A DNA stretch of 64,000 nt from Polynucleobacter sp. AP-Nino-20-G2 (GTDB lineage Bacteria > Pseudomonadota > Gammaproteobacteria > Burkholderiales > Burkholderiaceae), in assembly GCF_018688235.1 (NCBI RefSeq), contig NZ_CP061313.1:310001-374000 (forward strand). The letters are read 5' to 3'. Below, piece after piece: positions 16,140 through 24,714 of the stretch. A program made the translations under genes and the position numbers. The first letter of the stretch is position 1; each line of letters starts with the position of its first letter. Under the pieces are notes generated by a model, which saw nothing but the letters and a program-made list of their open reading frames with translations, searched no databases and had not been told where the DNA came from.

Positions 16140-18296
16140 TTGAAGTATAGGTTTACTCCAAAGCCATTGGCTACCCTGTTCATCGCCCCAGTTGCTGTGG
16201 CTTGGGCTCAGATTGCGCCTCCGCCAAATTACGATCAGCGCCTAAGCGATGTGGTTGTCAATGCCACTCGTTCGGGCACTCCCTTGGATCAGATGCCGCT
16301 CAATACGACCATCTTGACCAAAGAGACGCTTGAGATTGCTCCCGATCAAACGATTGATCAAGTCCTCAAGAATGTCCCCGGCGTATTTTTGAATGATGTG
16401 CCGTATTACCAAAAGGACCCTACAGGTCAAAGTATTAACGTGCGCGGCCTAGGTTACGGACGCACTCTAGTATTAATCGATGGCTTGCCTGCAAATGATG
16501 CTTTTTATGGGACGGTGCAGTGGAATCTAGTGCCCATGTCCTCGATTGAGTCTGTAGAGTTTGTGCGTGGCGGTGTTTCAAGCCTGTGGGGGAACTACGG
16601 TATGGGTGGTGTGATCAACATCAATACCAAGACGCCAAAGAATAGCTCTCAAGATGTGACTGCTAGCTATGGATCATTTGCCACTGGGAATGTATCAGCC
16701 TCTAAAGATTTGATTGTTTCAGACGGGATGCAAATGCGTTTTTCTGCGGACTATTTCTCGAGTGAGGGATTCCAGAATTACGCGACAATCTCTCCAGGCT
16801 CGCCCAGCAATATCAAAAATGGCATGGGTACAGATGCTGTCAAAAATTCCAATGTGCGGCTTCAGAATTATTTCAAGCCAAGCCAAGATACCAATGGATT
16901 TTTGCGCTTGGGCTATAGCACGATGGCCGATCTCAGCAATAACTATGCGATTGCCCCCAACTTAATACAAACCACTGATGTTGCTAGTGGATCTACTACG
17001 CAGCTCGATACCAATAAAAAAGTACAAGTGAATGCCTACTACCAGGCGACTAATTTTTATAAACAGACCGCCAATAATTTAACGGTGGCGCCATATAAAC
17101 CCTATATCAACGCTAACTACACCGACCCTTATTCCACACTAGGCGCATCTGCTCAATACACGCATGATGTCGATGTTGCCGGTATTGATCAGTACATTGT
17201 TGGGGTAGATGCGCGCAATATCTCTGCATCTAATCAAACCAATAATCTGGCGGCAAGTGGCGTCGTGAATTCGGTCAACTATGCTCAAGGACAACAAAAT
17301 TTCTATGGCTTGTTAGGGCAGTTGAAATCGAGAGCTTCTGCCATTCCGATTGAGGCAACTTTAGGTGCCCGGGTGGATTCGTGGACGAGTCAGACACCGA
17401 CGTACTACAACGCTAACAGTGGGGCTGCCCCAACTTATCAAGGGGTGCCTAATAAGAGTAAGACTCAACTCAGCCCTTCCTTGGGTCTCGTATATAAGGC
17501 GACGGCGGATTGGGATTTGCGCAGCGCTGTATATCAAGCTTTTCATGCTCCCAGCATGAACAACACTCTACGTAGTTATGGGTCCTCGGTAGGCGGTTGG
17601 TATCTGGCCAACCCCAACTTAACGCCGGAAACAATGACGGGCTATGAGATTGGTGCTGACTATCGGTGGAAAAGTGGATTTGCGCAATTCACTGCATTTA
17701 ACAATTACATTAATAACGCCATCACTAGTTACAAAATTACCTCTGCTAATTCCGCATTTGCGAATAGCTTATGCAGCGCCTCAGGAATTTCCGGATGCGT
17801 ATCGAATGTGAGCGGCAGTGGCTACACCAATGTCAACTACTACACCAATCAGCAAAATTTATTGAGTCGTGGTTTAGAGCTGCAATATCACCACGATCTC
17901 AATCCGCATTGGGGTATAGATGCCGGTTATAGCTATACACGCACAGTGCTCACTTGGAGTGCCACTAGCGATCCAATCAACACCCAGGTTGGGGGTGTTC
18001 CTAAGAATATGGCAAACGCAGGCCTAACTTACTATCCAGTGCCACAAGCTAGTCTTACGGGAACAGTTCGGTATGTGGGTAATTCTTGGATGTCTACCGG
18101 CTCCTTGCCGGTGCCAGCCTATGCAGTAATTGGCTTAAAGGCGAATTACCAGGTGACTCCACAGGCGTCTATTTTTGCTGCGGTAGTGAATTTGCTCAAT
18201 CGTCAGTACGTCACCTTTAATATCGCCTCTCAAGCTTCGGCTTATCAGTCCGGCATGCCGCAGGCAATTACCGTAGGCGCCCGAATGAATTTTTAA
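16140..18296 (+). CDS. TonB-dependent outer-membrane receptor
   Basis: A 718-residue receptor starting at a TTG with GAGGA upstream. It has a signal peptide (cleavage near AWAQ, residue 24) and a plug domain at about residues 35-155 beginning with a TonB-box-like LSDVVVNATRSG. The plug contains VRGLGYGRTLVLIDGLPAND and VRGGVSSLWGNYGMGGVININTK. The barrel runs to a C-terminal Phe (TVGARMNF), the usual assembly signal. It imports a scarce ligand using proton-motive force through TonB. No Fur box is obvious, and the next genes are a PQQ-type dehydrogenase and a cytochrome c, so PQQ or a sugar-derived compound is a possible ligand. That is inference. Confidence 0.9.
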   Translation: MKYRFTPKPLATLFIAPVAVAWAQIAPPPNYDQRLSDVVVNATRSGTPLDQMPLNTTILTKETLEIAPDQTIDQVLKNVPGVFLNDVPYYQKDPTGQSINVRGLGYGRTLVLIDGLPANDAFYGTVQWNLVPMSSIESVEFVRGGVSSLWGNYGMGGVININTKTPKNSSQDVTASYGSFATGNVSASKDLIVSDGMQMRFSADYFSSEGFQNYATISPGSPSNIKNGMGTDAVKNSNVRLQNYFKPSQDTNGFLRLGYSTMADLSNNYAIAPNLIQTTDVASGSTTQLDTNKKVQVNAYYQATNFYKQTANNLTVAPYKPYINANYTDPYSTLGASAQYTHDVDVAGIDQYIVGVDARNISASNQTNNLAASGVVNSVNYAQGQQNFYGLLGQLKSRASAIPIEATLGARVDSWTSQTPTYYNANSGAAPTYQGVPNKSKTQLSPSLGLVYKATADWDLRSAVYQAFHAPSMNNTLRSYGSSVGGWYLANPNLTPETMTGYEIGADYRWKSGFAQFTAFNNYINNAITSYKITSANSAFANSLCSASGISGCVSNVSGSGYTNVNYYTNQQNLLSRGLELQYHHDLNPHWGIDAGYSYTRTVLTWSATSDPINTQVGGVPKNMANAGLTYYPVPQASLTGTVRYVGNSWMSTGSLPVPAYAVIGLKANYQVTPQASIFAAVVNLLNRQYVTFNIASQASAYQSGMPQAITVGARMNF

Positions 18297-18348
18297 GTGT
18301 CAATTTGTGCGCTGCAGTAAGACGGGCTATTTAGAATGCATTTATCAA

Positions 18349-18362
18349 AATGCTATAGCATT
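18349..18362. promoter_or_regulatory. Perfect 14-base palindrome upstream of the PQQ-type dehydrogenase
   Basis: AATGCTATAGCATT is perfectly self-complementary and lies 56 bases before the dehydrogenase start, between it and the TonB receptor gene. It could be an operator for a dimeric regulator or a weak hairpin. No regulator gene is adjacent, so the protein that would bind is unknown. Confidence 0.35.
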
Positions 18363-18417
18363 GCGTAAGTAATCAAGAAATTACAAAAATATACAAAAAA
18401 TCTACAGGAGATTTGTA

Positions 18418-19650
18418 ATGCAACTTAAGACAATCCATTCTCTGATGTTTGCAGCTGGCATGGCCGCTGCAACTCTCGCAGTGGCACAGGCACCAGCACC
18501 TGCCGCCGCTCCAGCTAGCGGCATTCCGCCAACTTGGGCTCAGGGCCGCACAGCAGATGGTATGAATCCATCTTTGGCACCTAACCCTCCTGGTATTTCC
18601 GCAATGCCAGCCGATGAGATTCCAGTCAATAAATTGAAGGTGCCAGCAGGATTCAAGGTTGAGCTGTGGGCATCTGGTATGCCAAATGGCCGTTCTATGA
18701 CCGAATCCGCAAACGGCACAGTATTTGTAGGTACTCGCTTTACTGGAAATGTGTATGCGGTTGTAACAAAGGATGGCAAGCGCGAAGTCAAGACTATTGC
18801 CAAAGGATTGCATCGTCCAAACGGCGTGGCTTTTGCAAATGGCTCACTGTATGTGGCCGAGTTGTCACGCATCATTCGTTACGACAATATTGAGCAGAAT
18901 TTAGATAATCCACCTGCACCAGTAGTTGTGTTTGATGCCCTTCCTAAGGATGAGCCTCATGGCTGGAAGTTCATGAAATTGAGTCCTGACGGCCAATATC
19001 TGTATTTCCAAATTGGCACGCCAGCCAATATCGTAGTTCCACCATCAACCCACGCAACGATTGTTCGTCTGAACTTGAAGACTAACATCTTGGAAACTGT
19101 AGCTACTGGTGTTCGTAATAGCGTTGGTATGGATTTCCAACCTGGTAGCAAGGAACTTTGGTTCACCAACAATGGCCGCGATTGGGTTGCTGAAGATAAG
19201 CCTGGCGATACATTGAATCGCTTGGTGCGACCTAAGGGTATGAACTTTGGTTACCCTCATTGCCATCAAGGCGACTTCTTGGATCCTGAGTTTGGTAAAG
19301 GCCGTTCATGCGATGAGTTTGATAAGCCAGTCTATAACTTAGGTGCGCACGTAGCGGCTTTGGGTATGCGTTTTTATAATGGCAAGCAATTTCCCCCTGA
19401 ATACAAAGGCAATATCTTTATTGCAGAGCATGGCTCTTGGAATAAAACCCAACGCGTTGGATATCAAGTGGTACGCGTAGTGTTGGACTCTAAAAATAAG
19501 GTAGTCAAATCAGAGCCCTTTATCACTGGTTGGTTGGACGGTGACAAGTTCTGGGGGCGTCCAGTAGATGTGCAAATGTTGAAGGATGGTTCTATGTTGG
19601 TTTCTGATGATGAGACTGGCGCGATCTTCCGCGTTTCTTACGCCAAATGA
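18418..19650 (+). CDS. PQQ-dependent sugar (sorbosone-type) dehydrogenase
   Basis: A 410-residue periplasmic beta-propeller protein of the GSDH/L-sorbosone dehydrogenase family. A signal peptide of about 24 residues ends in AVAQA and is followed by an Ala/Pro linker. Family motifs are KVPAGFKVELWASGMPNGRSM, LHRPNGVAF, DEPHGWKFMKLSPDGQYLYF, then RNSVGMDFQPGSKELWFTNNGRDW and FIAEHGSWNK. These enzymes oxidise sugars or aldehydes with PQQ and pass electrons to a cytochrome c. The stop codon overlaps the start of a di-heme cytochrome c, the expected partner. A clear AGGAG site precedes the ATG. The actual substrate and PQQ use are not proven. Confidence 0.85.
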   Translation: MQLKTIHSLMFAAGMAAATLAVAQAPAPAAAPASGIPPTWAQGRTADGMNPSLAPNPPGISAMPADEIPVNKLKVPAGFKVELWASGMPNGRSMTESANGTVFVGTRFTGNVYAVVTKDGKREVKTIAKGLHRPNGVAFANGSLYVAELSRIIRYDNIEQNLDNPPAPVVVFDALPKDEPHGWKFMKLSPDGQYLYFQIGTPANIVVPPSTHATIVRLNLKTNILETVATGVRNSVGMDFQPGSKELWFTNNGRDWVAEDKPGDTLNRLVRPKGMNFGYPHCHQGDFLDPEFGKGRSCDEFDKPVYNLGAHVAALGMRFYNGKQFPPEYKGNIFIAEHGSWNKTQRVGYQVVRVVLDSKNKVVKSEPFITGWLDGDKFWGRPVDVQMLKDGSMLVSDDETGAIFRVSYAK

Positions 19651-20234
19651 AGTTGACTATTAGTGCTAAGGCCACCCTTGTGGTGGCCTTTTTCATGGCA
19701 GGCCTAGCAAATGCCGCTCCACCGGATGCTGCCGCTGGAAAAGCAAAGGCCCAAACCTGTTTTGCGTGTCACGGTGAATCTGGAATTTCTGTCTCTGCTG
19801 ATATTCCTAATTTGGCTGCTCAGCCATCTTTATCAATTACCTATCAGCTCATTCAATTTCGTGGGCAGCAGCGCAAGGGTGGTGCAATGGAGATTTTGGC
19901 GGGGGCTCTGACGGATCAGGATATGCGGGATATTGCCGCCTACTATTCAGCGTTGCCAGCACCTCTTTCGAAGTCGGGTAACTCTGAGAAGATTGCAAAG
20001 GGGCAGCAGATTGCAAGCGCTCAATATTGCAACTCTTGTCATGGAGCGCAGTTTCAGGGGCAAAAGCATATCGCTCGATTGGCGGGACAGTCTCCTGAAT
20101 ATCTCATTACTCAACTAAAGAACATTCGCTCCGGTGCACGTATCGATATGGATGGCACCATGGGGAGTGCGGCGCGTGGCTTGAGTGATGAAGACATTGA
20201 AGCTCTAGCAGCTTATGCCGCTTCGCTAAACTAA
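19647..20234 (+). CDS. Di-heme cytochrome c, probable electron acceptor
   Basis: A 195-residue periplasmic protein with a signal peptide (MKLTISAKAT start, cleavage near ANA, residue 23) and two class I cytochrome c domains. Heme-binding sites are CFACH at 38-42 and CNSCH at 128-132; Met ligands are probably in the later MEILAG and MDGTMG segments. It resembles cytochrome c4. The ATG overlaps the dehydrogenase stop (ATGA), so translation is coupled and the cytochrome is likely the dehydrogenase's electron acceptor. A terminator-like hairpin with a T5 run lies in codons 8-16 of this gene. Confidence 0.9.
   Translation: MKLTISAKATLVVAFFMAGLANAAPPDAAAGKAKAQTCFACHGESGISVSADIPNLAAQPSLSITYQLIQFRGQQRKGGAMEILAGALTDQDMRDIAAYYSALPAPLSKSGNSEKIAKGQQIASAQYCNSCHGAQFQGQKHIARLAGQSPEYLITQLKNIRSGARIDMDGTMGSAARGLSDEDIEALAAYAASLN
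19668..19693 (+). terminator. Terminator-like hairpin inside the cytochrome c signal-peptide codons
   Basis: A perfect nine-base stem AAGGCCACC / GGTGGCCTT with a five-base loop is directly followed by more T (five in a row). It has the form of an intrinsic terminator but lies about 20 bases after the cytochrome start codon. It may attenuate read-through from the dehydrogenase gene. Ribosomes translating across it could suppress it. Confidence 0.5.
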
Positions 20235-20263
20235 GGTCCTTACCTCTTTGAATCGTCAAGCCT

Positions 20264-21349
20264 TTGCAAGTTAGCTCCATAAAAAACAGTAATCTACTCA
20301 TAGATTTCCTCAAGGTCTTTGCAGCACTCCTGATCATCCTCCATCATCTCTCCAGCTATGGGCAGGTGGCGGTGGATGCGAGGACAGTCTTGCCGGGGCT
20401 CATGACTTGGCTGTTTGAGTATGGCCGTTACGCGGTGCAAATCTTCTTGGTGATGGCGGGATATTTAGCTTGCCAATCTCTCACACGTTTCGCCAATGCG
20501 AAGTTCAGCATTCGGCAATTATTACGGGTCATCATTAATCGTTATTTACGTTTATTTGCGCCGTATATTGCGGCACTGCTCTTTACTATCGCCTGCGCTT
20601 GGCTTGCGCGCTTTTGGGTCAACGATGAATTCGTTGGCGAGACCGAGACTCTGAGTCAATTTATTGCCCACTTATTTTTTCTGCAAGGCATTTTGGGATT
20701 AGATTCTATTTCAGCGGGAGCTTGGTATGTGGCAATTGATTGGCAGCTTTACTCCGTCCTCGCAGTGTTGTTGATTTCTTTCTCGTCTTATCAAGCATTG
20801 ATTTGGTTGATTGGGATTACTGCGGTAAGTTCTTTGCTCTACTTCAATCGCTCTAGTGAATATGAGGCTTATTTCATTTACTTCATTGGCTCTTATGGCT
20901 TGGGCGTATTAGCTTATCTGGCTAAGAACTTTGCGGATAAGAAAATCCAAGGATTTGCAAAGTTGGCACTGATGCTGATTGGCGTGATTATTGTGGCGTC
21001 TTCATTTCACCAAATTTGGTTGCGTAATTTCTTAGCGTGGTTTGTTGCTCTACTGTTGCTGATCGCAGGCAATACCCACTATCCCTCTATCAATGGGGCA
21101 AGTTCAGAGCTGAAGGTGGCTCTACTGCGCGCTATTAAGTGGACTAGTCAGCGCTCTTACTGCGCCTTCCTGATTCACTTTGCTTTTATCTTGCTAGCTA
21201 ATGCGATTTACATCGCTACTGGCTTACACAATCATGAGAATGGTGCGATCGCGCTTGGCTTAATGCTGGGAGTGGTTCTGAGCAGTGGGATTGCGGCAAA
21301 TTATCTATACCGCTGGGTAGAAGTTCCCTCGGCCAAGCTCAAGATTTAA
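20264..21349 (+). CDS. Acyltransferase family 3 membrane protein
   Basis: A 361-residue protein with about ten membrane helices, of the OafA/YrhL-like acyltransferase-3 family, which O-acetylates sugars or lipids from the cytoplasmic side. It opens with FLKVFAALLIILHHLSSYGQ, holding the conserved catalytic His after the Arg/Lys-Ala-Leu motif, followed by FEYGRYAVQIFLVMAGYLA, the family's second motif. No ATG is available before the first helix; the TTG at 20264 gives a plausible six-residue N-terminus. It follows the cytochrome by 30 bases but has no clear functional link. The substrate may be a cell-surface glycan. Confidence 0.85.
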   Translation: MQVSSIKNSNLLIDFLKVFAALLIILHHLSSYGQVAVDARTVLPGLMTWLFEYGRYAVQIFLVMAGYLACQSLTRFANAKFSIRQLLRVIINRYLRLFAPYIAALLFTIACAWLARFWVNDEFVGETETLSQFIAHLFFLQGILGLDSISAGAWYVAIDWQLYSVLAVLLISFSSYQALIWLIGITAVSSLLYFNRSSEYEAYFIYFIGSYGLGVLAYLAKNFADKKIQGFAKLALMLIGVIIVASSFHQIWLRNFLAWFVALLLLIAGNTHYPSINGASSELKVALLRAIKWTSQRSYCAFLIHFAFILLANAIYIATGLHNHENGAIALGLMLGVVLSSGIAANYLYRWVEVPSAKLKI

Positions 21350-21359
21350 AGCTTGGGAA

Positions 21360-21887
21360 TTAAATACCCATATCCTTGAGTACGCGAAAGATCTCGCGAT
21401 ACGCTTTAGGCGGTTTGTTGGTTTCTTTTTCTTTACGCGCATTACGAATAAGTGTGCGCATATTCTGAATATCCATATCCGGATACTGTTCAATCAATTT
21501 GGTAAATGCATCGTCATTCGCAATTAAGCGATCGCGATAAGACTCGAGATGATGGAGTTTCGCAGTCTCTGCTTTACTGACACCCTGAATGGCATCTAAA
21601 CGCTTCTGAATCGCATCTAACTCTTCTTCATCTAAGAAGCGCATGAGTTTGCCAAGATATTGCTTGTGGCGACGAATCGCTTCGAAGCTTTTGATTTTGT
21701 TAGTTTCCGCAATAGCGGCTTTGATGGCTTCATCCAATGGAATGGTCTTGAGAGCATCGCTACTGAGCGCCGCCAAAACCTCTGCCAATTTCTGGCGCTC
21801 GGTCATCTGGCGCTTTAGCTCGGATTTGCTTGGTCCCTCGTCAAGATCTTCTTTCTTGGGGGTGCGGTTCTTTTCATTGACGTGCAT
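21360..21887 (-). CDS. darP: Ribosome-associated protein DarP/YjgA (DUF615)
   Basis: A 175-residue soluble, highly charged helical protein. The family starts with a disordered acidic-basic tail, as here, then GPSKSELKRQMTERQKLAEVLAAL and the conserved IKSFEAIRRHKQYLGKLMR segment, followed by LDEEELDAIQKRLD. DarP associates with late precursors of the 50S subunit and promotes peptidyl-transferase-centre maturation in Escherichia coli. Length is normal. It is convergent with the acyltransferase gene and stands alone. Confidence 0.93.
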   Translation of the reverse strand: MHVNEKNRTPKKEDLDEGPSKSELKRQMTERQKLAEVLAALSSDALKTIPLDEAIKAAIAETNKIKSFEAIRRHKQYLGKLMRFLDEEELDAIQKRLDAIQGVSKAETAKLHHLESYRDRLIANDDAFTKLIEQYPDMDIQNMRTLIRNARKEKETNKPPKAYREIFRVLKDMGI

Positions 21888-22011
21888 GAGGTCATTTTAG
21901 ACGGGTATTGCGTCATTTGAGCCAATTTCCAGGATTCATTGCTAAAGGACAAGTTGGTAAATAATAGAGATTGAGAGCCCACATTGAAAACCGCATCTAG
22001 ATAACTGAGAT

Positions 22012-23646
22012 ATGACCCTAGCGACTTCAGCAAACACCTACGACTACATCATCATCGGCGCCGGCAGTGCAGGGTGCATGCTGGCAAAGCGTCTGACCGA
22101 GAATCCCGCTAAGCGCGTTCTGTTAATTGAGGCTGGCAAGAAAGACAATTACATCTGGATTCATGTTCCCGTTGGCTATCTCTACTGTATTGATAACCCT
22201 CGGGCAGATTGGCGTTTTAAGACGGCTAGCGAGAAGGGTCTCAATGGTAGATCTTTGCTCTATCCCCGCGGCAGAGTGTTGGGCGGCTGCTCCTCTATTA
22301 ATGGAATGATTTATATGCGCGGCCAAGAGGGGGATTACGCCTCATGGGTTGCGGCAACAGGTGATGAGTCTTGGTCTTGGAAAAATGCCTTAAAGCGCTA
22401 TAAGTCGTTTGAGGATTATCACGGCGCTCCCAGTGAATGGCACGGCAAGGGCGGTGAGTGGACGGTATCTAAGCAGCGTTTGCGCTGGCCCATCATGGAT
22501 GTTTTTAAAAAGGCGGCAGTAGAGGCCGGCATTCCGGCGAGCGATGACTTTAATCAAGGCGACAACTTTGGTGTGGGCTACTTCGATGTGAGTCAGCGCA
22601 AAGGTTGGCGCTTGAATACTTCCAAAGCATTTTTACGAGATGCTATCAAGCGGCCCAATCTCACCGTATTGACTGAAGCGGTCGTCAATAAGCTCTTGAT
22701 TGATCCCGCAACAAAAGATTGTTACGGCGTTCAATACATTCAGAATGGCAAGACTTTAGAAGTGCATTGCAATGTCGCTAATCGAGGCGAAGTCATCTTA
22801 AGTGCGGGTGCGATTGGTAGTGTGCAAATTCTGGAGCGCTCGGGTATTGGTGCTGCCGCACATCTGAATAAGTTGGGTGTTCCGGTAATGGCTGACTTGC
22901 CAGGCGTGGGCGAGAACTTACAAGACCATTTGCAATTGCGCATGATCTATAAAGTCAATGGCATTAAAACTCTCAACACCAAAGCGAATTCACTATTGGG
23001 AAAATTACTCATTGGTATGGAGTATGTATTCAAGCGCTCTGGACCGATGTCGATGGCGCCATCCCAGTTGGGTGCGTTTGCGTATAGCTCGCCAGATCAA
23101 CCATCAGCCAATGTGGAGTACCACGTGCAGCCACTCTCCCTAGAAAAGTTTGGAGAGGATTTGCATTCCTTTAATGCGTTTACTGCCAGCGTTTGTAATT
23201 TACGTCCAACCTCTCGCGGTAGTATTCATATCAGCTCGATCGATCCAGAAGCGCCCCCAGTCATTGCACCAAACTATTTATCGACCGACGAAGATCGCAA
23301 GGTTGCGGCGGATTCATTACGCTTAACGCGCAAGATTGTGGAGAGTCCAGCTCTCAAGCCTTATGCGCCCGATGAATACAAACCCGGTAAGCAATATCAA
23401 AGCAATGAAGAGCTCATCAAGGCGGCCGGTGATATTGGTACGACCATTTTTCATCCGGTAGGTACTTGCAAAATGGGACGCGATGGTGATCCGATGGCTG
23501 TCCTCGATTCTCAATTGCGCGTGAGAGGAATCGGGCATTTGCGTGTCGTGGATGCATCCGCCATGCCAACCATTACTTCTGGCAATACTGCGGCACCCAC
23601 CATGATGATTGCGCAACGCGCTGCTGAATTGCTCGCTGGTGAATAG
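22012..23646 (+). CDS. GMC-family FAD oxidoreductase (choline dehydrogenase-like)
   Basis: A 544-residue GMC flavoprotein. The N-terminal FAD dinucleotide fold is YDYIIIGAGSAGCMLAKRL with the acidic LLIEAGKKD end. The GMC signature YPRGRVLGGCSSINGMIYMRG is at about 85-105, and a second signature, SAGAIGSVQILERSGIG, is near 265. The C-terminus has HPVGTCKMG with the catalytic His and VVDASAMPTITSGNTAAPT. These enzymes oxidise alcohols; choline, polyethylene glycol or aliphatic alcohols are common substrates. No betaine genes are nearby, so the substrate is open. The EamA-type transporter that overlaps its end may export the substrate or product. Confidence 0.9.
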   Translation: MTLATSANTYDYIIIGAGSAGCMLAKRLTENPAKRVLLIEAGKKDNYIWIHVPVGYLYCIDNPRADWRFKTASEKGLNGRSLLYPRGRVLGGCSSINGMIYMRGQEGDYASWVAATGDESWSWKNALKRYKSFEDYHGAPSEWHGKGGEWTVSKQRLRWPIMDVFKKAAVEAGIPASDDFNQGDNFGVGYFDVSQRKGWRLNTSKAFLRDAIKRPNLTVLTEAVVNKLLIDPATKDCYGVQYIQNGKTLEVHCNVANRGEVILSAGAIGSVQILERSGIGAAAHLNKLGVPVMADLPGVGENLQDHLQLRMIYKVNGIKTLNTKANSLLGKLLIGMEYVFKRSGPMSMAPSQLGAFAYSSPDQPSANVEYHVQPLSLEKFGEDLHSFNAFTASVCNLRPTSRGSIHISSIDPEAPPVIAPNYLSTDEDRKVAADSLRLTRKIVESPALKPYAPDEYKPGKQYQSNEELIKAAGDIGTTIFHPVGTCKMGRDGDPMAVLDSQLRVRGIGHLRVVDASAMPTITSGNTAAPTMMIAQRAAELLAGE

Positions 23647-24568
23647 TCCACATACTCACCAGGCCAAGCAATCCCATGGCCAGCTGCCGGCCAGCCATTT
23701 ACTCTTGGCTTTGGCCATCGTGGCGGTATGGGGCACCAACTTTGTAGTGATCAAGCTTTCCTTAGCGAGCTTTCCCCCATTTCTTTTTGCTGCACTGCGG
23801 TATACCTTTGCGTTCTTGCCCTTAGCCTGTTTTCTTCCAAGGCCAAAGACGTCCTGGGTCAATCTCTGTATTTATGGCTTAGCTGTAGGCGTGGGGCAGT
23901 TCGGAGTCTTGTATTACGCTATTGACGGTCGAATTTCTCCTGGCTTGGCCTCGCTGGTCATTCAGACGCAGGTATTTTTCACTATTGGCTTTGCGATGTT
24001 CTTTGCCAAAGAGGGCTTGAAGCGCTATCAGGCAGTAGCTGTGTTGGTGGCTATGACTGGCCTGGGAATTATTGCGCTGCACACAGATGCGACAACCACC
24101 TTCTTAGGTTTGGCTTTGGTGGTATTTACGGGCTTTTCTTGGGGTGTGGCCAATACTGCAAGCCGCCGTGCCGGGGCAGTAAATATGCTTTCTTATGTGG
24201 TTTGGGCTAGCGCTTTTGCTATCCCGCCACTGTTTGCGATCTCCTTCCTTTTCGAGGGTGGCTGGTCTCATATGAGTCACTCCATTGGCTCTGCCCCAAT
24301 GGGTGCCTGGGCTGGGGTGCTTTGGCAGTCTTGGGGTAATACGATTTTTGGTTATTCAGCATGGGCCTGGTTGCTTTCCAAGCACCCGGCTGCAGTGGTT
24401 GCGCCAGCCCCGCTATTAGTACCCATTTTCGGCATGGGGGCATCTGCCTTTTTCTTGGGCGAGTCTTTGCCGATTTGGAAAATCATGGCAGCCGGATTGG
24501 TTATTGCCGGCTTAGTCGTGAACCTGTTCTGGCCAAGCTTGCGAGAGCGGGCGCGTCAGTATTTTTAG
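23639..24568 (+). CDS. EamA/DMT-superfamily transporter
   Basis: A drug/metabolite transporter with ten predicted helices in two EamA repeats of five. The first begins with LALAIVAVWGTNFVVIKLSL and the second with LALVVFTGFSWGVANTASRR. It looks closest to the O-acetylserine/cysteine exporter-like (EamA/YdeD) members. I place the start at the GTG at 23639, whose bases overlap the GMC stop (GTGAATAG); a TTG at 23609 would give ten more residues. The overlap implies co-translation with the GMC oxidoreductase. The substrate is unknown. Confidence 0.85.
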   Translation: MNSPHTHQAKQSHGQLPASHLLLALAIVAVWGTNFVVIKLSLASFPPFLFAALRYTFAFLPLACFLPRPKTSWVNLCIYGLAVGVGQFGVLYYAIDGRISPGLASLVIQTQVFFTIGFAMFFAKEGLKRYQAVAVLVAMTGLGIIALHTDATTTFLGLALVVFTGFSWGVANTASRRAGAVNMLSYVVWASAFAIPPLFAISFLFEGGWSHMSHSIGSAPMGAWAGVLWQSWGNTIFGYSAWAWLLSKHPAAVVAPAPLLVPIFGMGASAFFLGESLPIWKIMAAGLVIAGLVVNLFWPSLRERARQYF

Positions 24569-24714
24569 CGCATCGCTTTATCTCTCGGGGCTAATGTAAA
24601 ACCCTAATACAAACCTCTTTTTTTGCCCCTGCATTAACAGTAAGATGACTATTCGTTTTAGGTTTGACCCAAAAAAGTATTTATTTAATTAGCATTTTTA
24701 GTCATGGAGACTTT

